Source: Acidobacteriaceae bacterium (lineage in GTDB: Bacteria > Acidobacteriota > Terriglobia > Terriglobales > SbA1). Taken from it: a DNA stretch of 10,248 bases. Of the stretch, positions 1 to 7,443 are shown one piece after another. The position numbers and the translations under genes were made by a program. The notes under the pieces were generated by a model. The model searched no databases and was not told where the DNA came from. It saw only the letters and a program-made list of their open reading frames with translations. The stretch spans positions 1 to 10,248 of the forward strand of contig PLEA01000362.1 of NCBI GenBank assembly GCA_003136335.1, read 5' to 3'. The stretch's first letter is position 1, and the number at the start of each line of letters is the position of its first letter.

Positions 1-1008
1 TTCAACAAAGCGCAGCAGGATGCCTTCCTGCCTCACGTGGAAAAGGGCAATATTCGACTGATCGGCGCCACCACGGAGAATCCTTCATTCGAGATTAACT
101 CGGCTTTGCTCTCGCGCTGCCGGGTTTATGTTCTGAAGCCGCTCACCGAAGACCAGATCGTGCTCCTGCTCCGGCGCGCTCTCACAGATCACGAGCGGGG
201 ACTCGGCGAAAAGAATCTCACTGCCTCCGACGACGTGTTGAAGAAGATTGCCAGCTACACCAGCGGCGATGCGCGCAGCGCCTATAACGTTCTAGAAGTA
301 GCCGCCGGACTGGCGCAGAAAAACGCCGAGGGGGCGCTGGAAATCACCGACGAGATCGTCCGCGATGCGCTGCAGAAACGCATTCTGCTCTACGACAAGT
401 CCGGCGAAGAACACTACAACCTGATTTCCGCTCTGCACAAGTCGGTACGCAACAGCGATCCCGATGCGGCTCTTTACTGGCTCGGCCGTATGCTCGAAGC
501 TGGAGAAGATCCGCTCTACGTCGCGCGGCGCGTGGTGCGCATGGCCGTGGAAGATATTGGGCTGGCGGATCCGAATGCGCTCTCTCTGTGCATGGCGGCC
601 CGCGACGCGGTCGACTTTATTGGCATGCCGGAAGGCAATCTCGCGCTGGCCCAGGCCGTCGTCTATCTTTCGGTCGCGCCTAAATCGAATGCCCTGTACA
701 CCGCCTACGGCGAGGTTCAGCAGGATGTAGAGCAGACCGCGGCCGATTCAGTCCCGCTGCATCTGCGCAACGCTCCTACCGGCCTGATGAAAGGACTCGG
801 CTACGGCCACGGCTATCAGTATGCGCACGACCTTGAAGCCAAGGTCGCCGACATGCAATGCCTGCCCGACAATCTGCGCGATCGCGTGTACTACCGGCCG
901 GCGAATGAAGGCACTGAGAAGCGCATCCGGGAGCGGTTGGACGACATAAAACGCCAGCGTTCGCGGGCCCGCGAAGGCGATCCGCCACGCCCAAAGAAAG
1001 AATCGTAA
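1..1008 (+). CDS. rarA: Replication-associated recombination protein A, AAA+ ATPase (5' end outside window)
   Basis: RarA (MgsA) is a homotetrameric AAA+ ATPase related to clamp-loader subunits that acts at stalled or gapped replication forks with SSB. The frame is open from base 1 and the first residues, FNKAQQDAFLPHV, belong to the stretch directly after the Walker B motif. The GTG at 37 is therefore an internal valine, and the ATPase N-terminus with Walker A lies to the left of the window. The 335 visible residues include sensor 1 (GATTENPSFE, about 22-31), the arginine-finger segment (SALLSRCRVY), sensor 2 (SGDARSAYNVLE), and the family-specific C-terminal half: YDKSGEEHYNLISALHKS, LYWLGRMLEAGEDPLY, HLRNAPTGLMK and the GYGHGYQYAHD block. 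The tail is basic (KRQRSRAREG...). The full family length is roughly 430-450 residues, so about a quarter is missing. It ends with TAA, 75 nt before the next same-strand gene. Identification is secure. Confidence 0.96.
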   Translation, partial: FNKAQQDAFLPHVEKGNIRLIGATTENPSFEINSALLSRCRVYVLKPLTEDQIVLLLRRALTDHERGLGEKNLTASDDVLKKIASYTSGDARSAYNVLEVAAGLAQKNAEGALEITDEIVRDALQKRILLYDKSGEEHYNLISALHKSVRNSDPDAALYWLGRMLEAGEDPLYVARRVVRMAVEDIGLADPNALSLCMAARDAVDFIGMPEGNLALAQAVVYLSVAPKSNALYTAYGEVQQDVEQTAADSVPLHLRNAPTGLMKGLGYGHGYQYAHDLEAKVADMQCLPDNLRDRVYYRPANEGTEKRIRERLDDIKRQRSRAREGDPPRPKKES

Positions 1009-1054
1009 CGCCTCCGCGCAACATCCTAGTTGTCATCAGCACGCCTTTGCTTAA

Positions 1055-1069
1055 GCCGCTTTTCGCGGC
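1055..1069 (+). other. Small perfect hairpin just upstream of the GAF-SpoIIE ribosome binding site
   Basis: GCCGC (1055-1059) and GCGGC (1065-1069) are perfect inverted arms around a TTTTC loop. The second arm abuts the likely Shine-Dalgarno sequence GAGG (1070-1073) of the ATG at 1084. There is no T-run downstream, so it is a poor candidate for a rarA terminator. It could at most modulate ribosome access. The stem is only 5 bp and may be chance in this G+C-rich DNA. Confidence 0.3.
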
Positions 1070-1083
1070 GAGGATTGGTTCTC

Positions 1084-2358
1084 ATGGCTACGATTCCCAG
1101 TGCCGCCGAAAACGAGTTTGCTCCCGCGCGCGCTCTGCCCGCCGATCTCGTAGAAGACCTGCAGCGTGTACAAAAAGCAGCGCAAAGAATCACGTCGATT
1201 CTCGATCTCGACCAACTGATCGAAAGCGTGGTCAATGAAGTGACTCAATCCTTTGGCTGCCTGGAAGCGAGCGTCTATTTGCACGACGAAGACCGCGGCG
1301 AGATGGTGCTGAGCGGAGTTCGTGGATGCAGTCTGCATCGCAAAGGACATCGCCTGAAGATTGGGCAGGAAGGCATGGTTGGATATGTCGCTTCCACGGG
1401 GCAGACGCGGTATGCGCCCGACGTGCGCCAGGATCAGTACTACTTCGCGTGCGAAGCATCGACGCTGTCGGAAGTAGCCATTCCGCTGCGGGTCGGCGAG
1501 CGACTGGTGGGCGTGTTTACGGCCTCACATCCCGAGGTGGACGGCTTTCCTCGTCAGCAATTGAGAATCTTGCAGGCACTGTGCGATCACATCGCCATCG
1601 CTGTTCACAATGCGCGTCGCTTTCAGTCGGAGCGGGCCGAACGCGCGGTCATGGACCGTGAAGCCCAAGAGGCTCGCGCCATTCAGCAAGCGCTGTTGCC
1701 CAAGAGTTCTCCCTATATTCCCGGCTTTGTGGTTTCCGGTCTGAGCGTGCCGGCACGTGCCGTGGGCGGAGACTGGTACGACTTCATTCCCTTCCCCGAC
1801 GGGCGCTGGGGGCTGGTTCTGGCCGACGTCTCTGGCAAAGGCACTGCCGCCGCTCTGCTCATGTCGGCCACGCGCGGCGTGTTGCGCTCGCTGGCCGAGG
1901 CCTGCTGCACGCCCGGCGAAGTTCTCACCAGGCTGAACCAGTTGTTGGTAGACGATTTTCCCGCGGGAAAGTTCGTGACCATGGTATACGCCGTGTTCGA
2001 TCCTGCGGCGCGCACCATAGTTTTTGCCAATGCCGGGCATTTGCGGCCGCTATTCATCGACGAACAAGGTAAGCGCTTCCTGGATACGGAACGCGGTTTG
2101 CCGCTTGGCCTGGGCTGCGGAGACTATTCCGAAACCCAGATCACTCTGCCGAAGGGTTCAAAGCTTGTCTTTTACAGTGACGGCATTACCGAGGCCGAGA
2201 ACGCAGACGAAGAAGAGTACGGTCTCTCGCGCCTTGCGGAGCACGCGGCGAAGCCGGGTTCGTCGGCGGTGAGCATCCTGGATGACGTTCGATCTTTCGC
2301 CAACGGTTCAAGTCAGCGCGACGACGCCAGTGTGGTTTTTGTTGGCGTTGGGCGTTAA
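1084..2358 (+). CDS. GAF domain-containing SpoIIE/RsbU-type PP2C serine/threonine phosphatase
   Basis: This is a soluble metal-dependent PP2C-like phosphatase of the kind that dephosphorylates anti-sigma-factor antagonists (STAS proteins) in partner-switching pathways. Residues about 30-170 form a GAF sensory domain (ITSILDLDQLIESVV... to LRILQALCDHIAIAVHNARRF). A helical linker rich in Glu, Arg and Ala (about 170-200) leads to the SpoIIE catalytic domain with the signature QQALLP. Metal-ligand motifs are GGDWYD (228-233, Asp230), ADVSGKG (Asp248), FYSDGITEA (Asp366) and RDDASVV (Asp413/414), so it should be active. The ATG at 1084 is chosen because GAGG lies at 1070-1073 and the family rarely has the extra 18 residues a TTG at 1030 would give; length is 424 aa. 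It may be co-transcribed with rarA. No STAS or anti-sigma partner is in the window, so the substrate and the GAF ligand are unknown. Confidence 0.9.
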   Translation: MATIPSAAENEFAPARALPADLVEDLQRVQKAAQRITSILDLDQLIESVVNEVTQSFGCLEASVYLHDEDRGEMVLSGVRGCSLHRKGHRLKIGQEGMVGYVASTGQTRYAPDVRQDQYYFACEASTLSEVAIPLRVGERLVGVFTASHPEVDGFPRQQLRILQALCDHIAIAVHNARRFQSERAERAVMDREAQEARAIQQALLPKSSPYIPGFVVSGLSVPARAVGGDWYDFIPFPDGRWGLVLADVSGKGTAAALLMSATRGVLRSLAEACCTPGEVLTRLNQLLVDDFPAGKFVTMVYAVFDPAARTIVFANAGHLRPLFIDEQGKRFLDTERGLPLGLGCGDYSETQITLPKGSKLVFYSDGITEAENADEEEYGLSRLAEHAAKPGSSAVSILDDVRSFANGSSQRDDASVVFVGVGR

Positions 2359-2359
2359 T

Positions 2360-2773
2360 TCATCGCATGCGCGCGCGATGTTCCTTCAGGATGCAGAGGT
2401 CCATCACGACAAAGATCCCGGCCTGGCACGCCTTCTCCGCGGCTTTCTCGTGGATCACGTCTTCCTGCATCCAGATGGCCGGGACTTTGAGTTGGATCGC
2501 CTGGTCAACAACTTCTTCCACAAACTCGGGACGGCGGAAGATATTCACGATGTCGATTTTGTCGGGCACGTCGAGCAGAGACGCGTAAGCCTTTTCGCCC
2601 AGGCACTCCTCTACCTGCGGATTCACTGGAATGATGCGATATCCGTGGGTCTGCATATACGCCGAGACGCCATGGCTGGGCCGCAGCGGGTTGTCCGAAA
2701 GGCCGACCACGGCAATCGTCTTGGAGCGCTTCAGCACTGCGGCAATGGAATCGGATTGCGGTAAGGAAGCCAT
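2360..2773 (-). CDS. CoA-binding domain protein, YccU family
   Basis: This 137-residue protein is a single Rossmann-like CoA_binding_2 domain, the usual full length for YccU-type proteins. The N-terminal nucleotide-binding segment is clear: KTIAVVGLSDNPLRPSHGVSAYMQ, followed by GYRIIPVNPQVEECLGEKAYASLLDVP, then IDIVNIFRRPEFVEEVVDQAI and the C-terminal AIWMQEDVIHEKAAEKACQAGIFVVMDLCILKEH. Family members bind CoA in structures and resemble the CoA-binding domain of succinyl-CoA synthetase alpha, but no reaction is established. The start is preceded by a GAGGG Shine-Dalgarno sequence. It is the last gene of the minus-strand string, 12 nt behind the helical-repeat gene. Its TGA is separated by one nucleotide from the TAA of the converging phosphatase gene, and no terminator is visible. 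Family assignment is firm; physiological function is unknown. Confidence 0.88.
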   Translation of the reverse strand: MASLPQSDSIAAVLKRSKTIAVVGLSDNPLRPSHGVSAYMQTHGYRIIPVNPQVEECLGEKAYASLLDVPDKIDIVNIFRRPEFVEEVVDQAIQLKVPAIWMQEDVIHEKAAEKACQAGIFVVMDLCILKEHRARMR

Positions 2774-2785
2774 GTGCCCTCGGGA

Positions 2786-4015
2786 TTATTTCTTGGCCGC
2801 TGCGTCCAGTTTCTGCTTGTACATTTTCAGCGCGAGCTTGCGAATGGTTTCTGAAACTTCCTTGTTGCCGGAAATATTCTTCAAATCCGTGATTAACAGA
2901 TTTTTCATCAGGCCCAGGCCGAGATCGAGCGGCGTCCGTGGATTTGCTACCAGGTTGCGCACCACGATGTAGTTCTTCATAAAGCGCCGCTTCAGCGGAA
3001 TCTGGCGCAGCACCGCCTCCAACACGTTCTTCTGGCTGGCAAATTTTTCTACCTCGCCGTCGGAAAGCTTGGGGGCTTCGAGCACGGCCAGCGCCACGAC
3101 TTTTGTACCGTCTCGAATAAGCAGGGAGCGCTCCTCTTTGTTGCCCTTCAACGCCAGCTGGATGCGGCCCTTCACGTCGAGATGGCTGATTTTCTGGAGT
3201 GCGTTCTCGCGTTTGGGCTCAGCCTGCGGCCTCTTCGTGGCAGCGGCAGTTCTTGTCTCGGCAGCATCGGCCGATGCTGCGGGCGTCTCAGGTGCGGGCG
3301 CTTGCTCGGTGGGTATCACCGGAAAATAATCTGAACCCAGCAATTCAACAATCCCGCCGATTGCCTGGAATGGCTTTTCCCCTTCCGCTTCAATGTCGTG
3401 CATGTGGTCGTTGAGGTAGGCGGAAACGGTCTCATCGTCGGCTCCGTCGCCGTAAATGTTCGGACCCGCCGACTTTGGCCCTTCTATCGGGGCTTCGGGT
3501 TGATCGATTACAGGCTCGCTACTCGGTGTGGCCGCGGCAGTATCGCCCGCGTTCAACACCTTCCCCATTTCTTCGACCTCTTCCTTCTTCAGGTACGGGC
3601 TTGACCTGAGAGCGTCAAGGACGCCACTCAGCGACCGAATCCGCGCGCTCTTGAGCATGGCTTCGATCGATTCCCGCGAAGCAGAGAGTGCGAGTTTGAT
3701 TAGTTGACCTTCGGGTACCGATGGATTCTCAAGAAGCGTGGGCAACAACTTCGGCCGCAAATTGTCGGGTGAAACGAGGTAGTCCAGCACTTCGACCGGG
3801 GTCTGAGGATCGGCCGCTGCCGCTTGCGAGGCCTTTTCGTCCCATCCGGCAAGGGTCATGCGAGCCTGTTCGCCAAAGACCTTGTTGTGCCGTGCCAGAT
3901 AGACCAGGATCTCAATGTTCTCGGCCGCCGGCACCTGGAGGGCGCCGCGAGCGGCAAACTGCATCATGTTCGAGGGCAGCTTCGAAGCGCGAATTTGATC
4001 GATTGTGCGCGCCAT
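2786..4015 (-). CDS. Conserved hypothetical protein with two helical-repeat modules and an Ala/Pro-rich linker
   Basis: I cannot assign a function. The 409-residue protein has three parts. Residues about 1-155 are all-helical and contain LRV/HEAT-like units (NIEILVYLARHNKVFGEQARMTLAGW; DPQTPVEVLDYLVSPDN; NPSVPEGQLIKLALSAS). Residues about 156-272 are an acidic then Ala/Pro/Thr-rich low-complexity linker, interrupted by a short helix-like block with IGGIVELLGSDYFPV near 219-233. Residues about 273-409 form a basic helical module with GRIQLALKGNKEERSLLIRDGTK and, near the end, NPRTPLDLGLGLMKNLL, again LRV-like; the last residues are Lys-rich. I recall similar C-terminal modules in Acidobacteria and Deltaproteobacteria proteins of unknown function. 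There is no signal peptide or membrane segment, so it is likely cytoplasmic and perhaps a scaffold. It starts 3 nt after the HD gene stop, with GAGG inside the upstream gene as the ribosome binding site. Confidence 0.8.
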   Translation of the reverse strand: MARTIDQIRASKLPSNMMQFAARGALQVPAAENIEILVYLARHNKVFGEQARMTLAGWDEKASQAAAADPQTPVEVLDYLVSPDNLRPKLLPTLLENPSVPEGQLIKLALSASRESIEAMLKSARIRSLSGVLDALRSSPYLKKEEVEEMGKVLNAGDTAAATPSSEPVIDQPEAPIEGPKSAGPNIYGDGADDETVSAYLNDHMHDIEAEGEKPFQAIGGIVELLGSDYFPVIPTEQAPAPETPAASADAAETRTAAATKRPQAEPKRENALQKISHLDVKGRIQLALKGNKEERSLLIRDGTKVVALAVLEAPKLSDGEVEKFASQKNVLEAVLRQIPLKRRFMKNYIVVRNLVANPRTPLDLGLGLMKNLLITDLKNISGNKEVSETIRKLALKMYKQKLDAAAKK

Positions 4016-4018
4016 AGG

Positions 4019-4717
4019 TTATGCCTCGACTAACCGTTGCGAACTTGCGCTTCCCTGAATCGAGTTTCTCCCGGCCAATGAATCGAGTTCGCTCACGGCC
4101 AATTCCAAATCTCGCGTGATGCGATTCCGCGGCTGCCGGAGAAATATATCCAGCAAAGTCCGATAGTACCAAAGAGTCCCCTCGCGTCCACCGTTGAACC
4201 TTGACCACACTGATTCTCCGATGGCGCGGTAATCGCTCAGAATGGAGCGCACGTTGTTCAGTTTGTCGGCAGCCGAAACCAGCCGCGTATCCGCGTCCGC
4301 GGTCCTGAGGTGCCGGAGGTATTGTTCTTTGCGCTCGCGCCATGGCGGCTTGGGATCGGTATCGGCGTCGGTGCAGCCGTCGACAACCTTAGCGACGCGC
4401 TTTCCAAAGCGGCGGCGGATCTCTTTCAGCATGGGCGCTCCTCCGCAATCCTCAACGACATCGTGAAGCAGCGCAGCGATCGCCAGATCTTCGTCGCCTC
4501 CCGCCTCGAGAACCAGCGACGCAACACCCATCAGGTGCGCAATATAGGGGATGGTGGATGCTTTGCGAGTCTGCCCACAGTGCTTTTCCCCGGCGAACAA
4601 AAGTGCACGCACGAAGCGCGGCCCGAGCTTTGGAACGGTCTGCGCCCTCGGTGCCCGGAGCTTGGCCTGAGCGGAACCGAAGGGTGGTTGGCGTTTCTTT
4701 ACTGCGGTTTTCATCAT
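4019..4717 (-). CDS. HD-domain metal-dependent phosphohydrolase, RelA/SpoT hydrolase-like (possible small alarmone hydrolase)
   Basis: This 232-residue protein resembles only the hydrolase domain of RelA/SpoT (Mesh1-like). After a basic N-terminal tail of about 30 residues, the HD fold shows the residues used by Rel/SpoT hydrolases for Mn2+ and (p)ppGpp: Arg51 and His61 (TRKASTIPYIAH), His85-Asp86 with Glu89-Asp90 (LLHDVVED), and Asp151 with Asn155 (ADKLNN). The segment FGKRVAKVVDGCTD also matches Rel proteins. No synthetase, TGS or ACT domain is present. The C-terminus (WSRFNGGREGTLWYYRTLLDIF) is typical of the stand-alone bacterial HD group. The first ATG overlaps the prfB stop as ATGA, with GGGGAG upstream; a second ATG follows directly. 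(p)ppGpp 3'-pyrophosphohydrolase activity is an inference. Another nucleotide substrate is possible, as for other Mesh1-type enzymes. Confidence 0.85.
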   Translation of the reverse strand: MMKTAVKKRQPPFGSAQAKLRAPRAQTVPKLGPRFVRALLFAGEKHCGQTRKASTIPYIAHLMGVASLVLEAGGDEDLAIAALLHDVVEDCGGAPMLKEIRRRFGKRVAKVVDGCTDADTDPKPPWRERKEQYLRHLRTADADTRLVSAADKLNNVRSILSDYRAIGESVWSRFNGGREGTLWYYRTLLDIFLRQPRNRITRDLELAVSELDSLAGRNSIQGSASSQRLVEA

Positions 4718-5812
4718 TTCTCTCCCCGGCGCGCCAGCAGATAGGCCCGAATGAACGGCTGCAGGTCGCCGTCGAGCACGCGGTCGACGTCCCCGACCTC
4801 GGTCTTGGTGCGGTGATCTTTGATCATGCGGTAGGGCTGCAGCACGTAGGAACGAATCTGCGATCCGAATTCAATGTCGAGTTTCGAGTCTTCAATTTTC
4901 TTCGTGGCGGCGCGCTTCTTCTCCATCTCGAATTCATAGAGTTTCGAGCGCAACATGCTCATGGCGCGCTCGCGATTCTTGTGCTGCGAGCGCTCATTCT
5001 GGCAACTGGCGACCAGTCCCGTCGCAATGTGCGTGATGCGCACCGCCGAATCCGTGGTGTTCACATGCTGTCCGCCCTTGCCGCTGGAGCGATACGTGTC
5101 GGTGCGAATATCTTCCGGCTTGATGACAATTTCAATACTGTCGTCAATCTCCGGCGACACATAAACGCTGGCAAACGAAGTATGCCGCCGCTTGGCCTGA
5201 TCGAACGGCGAAATGCGCACCAGGCGGTGCACGCCGATTTCACCCTGCAGAAGGCCGAAGGCGTACTCACCGTTGACGGCAAACGTCGCCGACTTAAGGC
5301 CGGCTTCTTCGCCCGGCTGGTAGTCGTAGAGCACGGTTTCGAAGCCCTGCCGCTCGGCCCAGCGTAAATACATCCGCAGCAGCATGTCGGCCCAATCCTG
5401 CGATTCGGTCCCGCCTGCTCCGGGATGAATGGTCACGATGGCGTTGCGCCCGTCGTTCTCGCCCGAGAGCAGGGTCTCGGTTTCGAGGCGATCGAGCAAC
5501 TCGCGCAGCGCGCCGATCTCGCGCTGCAAATCCTCATCGACGCTCTCCCCTTCTTTGGACAGGTCGAAGTAGGCGGCAATGTCATCGCCGCGGCGCGCCA
5601 AGTCGGCGTCGGTCGTGAGCACGTGCTCCAACCGCTTCTTTTCGCGCATCACCTGCTGAGATCGCTGCGGGTTCGACCACAGATTCGGATCGGCGGACTG
5701 CTTTTCGATCTCGGCTAGTTGCGGACGGACCTTCTCCGCGTCAAAGATACTCCCGAAGTTCGTGGACCTTCTTGCTGAGTTTTTCGTATTCCAGCACGAG
5801 CTCTTGATTCAT
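4714..5812 (-). CDS. prfB: Peptide chain release factor 2, expressed by programmed +1 frameshift
   Basis: RF2 recognises UGA and UAA at the ribosomal A site and triggers peptidyl-tRNA hydrolysis. The coding sequence is in two frames. Codons 1-23 run from ATG at 5812 (MNQELVLEYEK...LREYL) to an in-frame TGA at 5743-5741. Skipping one U resumes with GAC at 5742-5740 (DAEKVRPQLAEIEK...) and continues to TGA at 4716-4714. The product is 365 residues, exactly the length of E. coli RF2. The stop-codon-reading tripeptide SPF is at 201-203 and the catalytic GGQ at 246-248, within SSGKGGQHVNTTDSAVRITH; its Gln is the usual PrmC methylation target. The start overlaps the lnt stop (ATGA) and the stop overlaps the HD gene start (ATGA), so translation is probably coupled on both sides. 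Annotating from the internal GTG at 5652 would lose 53 residues. Confidence 0.96.
5740..5755 (-). promoter_or_regulatory. prfB autoregulatory +1 frameshift site
   Basis: Reading the minus strand, the site is CGGGAG TAT CTT TGA C. It comprises an internal Shine-Dalgarno-like element (5755-5750), three bases, the slippery Leu codon CTT (5746-5744), the in-frame stop TGA (5743-5741) and the following C (5740). From GGGAG to the C it differs from the E. coli site at one base, within the Shine-Dalgarno part. TGA followed by C is a poor termination context. When RF2 is scarce, peptidyl-tRNA-Leu slips +1 from CUU to UUU and full-length RF2 is made. When RF2 is plentiful, a 23-residue peptide is released. 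Confidence 0.95.
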
Positions 5813-7440
5813 GAGGACGCGTCAGCCTTCTTGCGGTTTTTGGAGAATTTGAAGCGCATGAGCAGCGCTCCAATAGAAATTATCGCACACGCATAGGCGA
5901 ACCAGTCGCCATGGCGTGTGTAGAAAGTAGTGACGGAAGTGAGGGCATAGGGCGCGACCAGCGCCGTTCGCTCCTTGCGTGGAATCCGCGCCACAACTCG
6001 TCCCCACGGGTCGATCGAAGCTGTGACCCCGGTGTCAGTCGCGCTCAGAAGCCAGCGATTGTTCTCGATGGCGCGCATGCGGGTTTGATTCAGGTGCTGC
6101 GCGTAGGCACCGCTGTCGCCGTACCATCCGTCATTGGAGATGTTCACGAACACTTGCGCACCCTGATTGGCGAACTGTCGCACTTCGTCTGGAAATATGG
6201 ATTCGTAGCAGATGAATACGCCGAGCCTCTGGTCTCCGCCGTCCAGCGGCCTGCGCGATGCGCCGCGCTGAAACTCGCCGACTTCCTTGGTCAAGCCTCC
6301 GGCAAATGAAAACAAACTCGGAAACGGCAAGTACTCCCCGAATGGCACGAGGTGAACTTTGTCGTAACGGGCAGTCCACTCGCCACTGGGACTGATCCAT
6401 ACAGCGGAGTTAAACACGGGCGAAGTCTGCCCAGAGGCGCCCGCTGCCCATGAAGTACCAATCGATCCACTTCCAATTGATCCTACTACGGTCCAAGTCC
6501 TAGCGTCGCGAGCCATTTCGCTGAGCGCCTCGCGGAATCTTGGATCGTTGGTGAAGAACGGCGCGGGCGACTCCGGCCACACGACTAAGTCGATCTTCAA
6601 CGCGGTGGCAGTCACCGCCTTCACGCTGAGCTCCTTCAATTCATTCAACGTCTGCTGCAAAGATGGCGGCGTCCACTCGGCGGAGACCGGAATATTCTGC
6701 TGCACCAGCAGGGCCGCACGATCCGCCTTTGCGGGAGGAGCCTCGACTAGTCTCCCGGCCTGCAGGACCGCTGCCGCAGCCAAGGTGGCGGCCAGCATGG
6801 CGCCCCGCTTCTCCCGCGGAACCAGAAATGCCGCGGCCAGCGCAATATTCACCAGCGCAATCTCCAGCGAGATCCCGTAAACTCCCGTCCACTCCGTGAT
6901 GCGGCATAGGGCGATGTTATCGACCTGCGCGATCCCCAGCAGATTCCACGGGAACCCCGTCACCCGGGTGCGCGCCAGTTCCACGGCCACCCATAGAAAC
7001 GGAGCCATTACCAGCGGCCGCCGAAAATCGCGCCCCGAGCCTGCCAGCAAAGTCACGAGCAACCCGAACAGGCCGTGATAGAGACCCAGATAGCAACAGA
7101 AAAGAAAAAGAGCGAGCAGCGCCTCCGCAGCACTGAGTCCGCCGTATTGACGCATCGTGTCGTAAATCCAGTAACACGTCCCCGCGTACCACAGGATTCC
7201 GCACACGTAGCCCAGCAGAAAGCCTTGTCCGGGCGAGGCAGGACGCAGCCTCACGGAGCCGGCAATCTCGAGTTCCCCCGCAGGACGCGCCTGCAGCAAC
7301 GCAATGATCAACGGTGTCAGTGCGAACCACGAGAGAAGATAAACTCCGGGAAGAGGAAAGATGATGACCTGAAGAATGGCCGACAGCACGACCAGCAACC
7401 AGGCGCTCAAATGGATTTGCCGCACGAGAAAGGATAGCAA
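5809..7440 (-). CDS. lnt: Apolipoprotein N-acyltransferase
   Basis: Lnt is the inner-membrane enzyme that transfers an acyl chain from phospholipid to the free alpha-amino group of the lipidated Cys of apolipoproteins, the last step after Lgt and Lsp. With the TTG start the protein has 543 residues. Hydrophobic segments at about 12-50, 73-93, 103-133, 143-160, 187-207 and 212-229 precede a periplasmic nitrilase-like domain (about 240-500), followed by a C-terminal membrane helix (513-532). The catalytic triad is visible: Glu290 in VVWPESPAPFF, Lys361 in YDKVHLVPFGEYLPF and Cys411 in GVFICYESIFPDEV. The flanking NISNDGWYGDSGAYAQHL and IENNRWLLSATDTG are diagnostic. The start is uncertain: TTG at 7440 or GTG at 7425, no ATG nearby, and no purine-rich ribosome binding site because a tandem repeat occupies the region. 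Its stop overlaps the prfB ATG. Confidence 0.94.
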   Translation of the reverse strand: MLSFLVRQIHLSAWLLVVLSAILQVIIFPLPGVYLLSWFALTPLIIALLQARPAGELEIAGSVRLRPASPGQGFLLGYVCGILWYAGTCYWIYDTMRQYGGLSAAEALLALFLFCCYLGLYHGLFGLLVTLLAGSGRDFRRPLVMAPFLWVAVELARTRVTGFPWNLLGIAQVDNIALCRITEWTGVYGISLEIALVNIALAAAFLVPREKRGAMLAATLAAAAVLQAGRLVEAPPAKADRAALLVQQNIPVSAEWTPPSLQQTLNELKELSVKAVTATALKIDLVVWPESPAPFFTNDPRFREALSEMARDARTWTVVGSIGSGSIGTSWAAGASGQTSPVFNSAVWISPSGEWTARYDKVHLVPFGEYLPFPSLFSFAGGLTKEVGEFQRGASRRPLDGGDQRLGVFICYESIFPDEVRQFANQGAQVFVNISNDGWYGDSGAYAQHLNQTRMRAIENNRWLLSATDTGVTASIDPWGRVVARIPRKERTALVAPYALTSVTTFYTRHGDWFAYACAIISIGALLMRFKFSKNRKKADASS

Positions 7441-7443
7441 AGA

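Noticed and set aside
1030..1083. TTG start at 1030 for the phosphatase gene, and a sigma70 promoter from TTGTCA at 1030
   Set aside because: The 18 extra residues are Arg/Ser/Leu-rich and outside the GAF fold, and the ATG at 1084 has a ribosome binding site. No acceptable -10 lies 16-18 nt from TTGTCA.
2361..2380. Intrinsic terminator from the CATCGC...GCGATG palindrome between the convergent genes
   Set aside because: The stem is only 6 bp, it lies inside the CoA-binding coding end, and no T-run follows on either strand.
2282..2764. 160-codon open frame on the + strand opposite the CoA-binding gene
   Set aside because: The minus-strand product is a complete, recognisable family member with its own ribosome binding site, so this frame is a shadow.
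4558..5367. 269-codon open frame on the + strand opposite prfB and the HD gene
   Set aside because: It is antisense to well-identified coding sequence, has no ribosome binding site, and its composition reflects the codon structure of the opposite strand.
5652..5812. Stop codon in prfB read as a frameshift mutation, pseudogene or sequencing error
   Set aside because: The break is exactly at CTT TGA C with a Shine-Dalgarno-like element at the right distance, and both sides encode good RF2 sequence totalling the normal length. This is programmed recoding.
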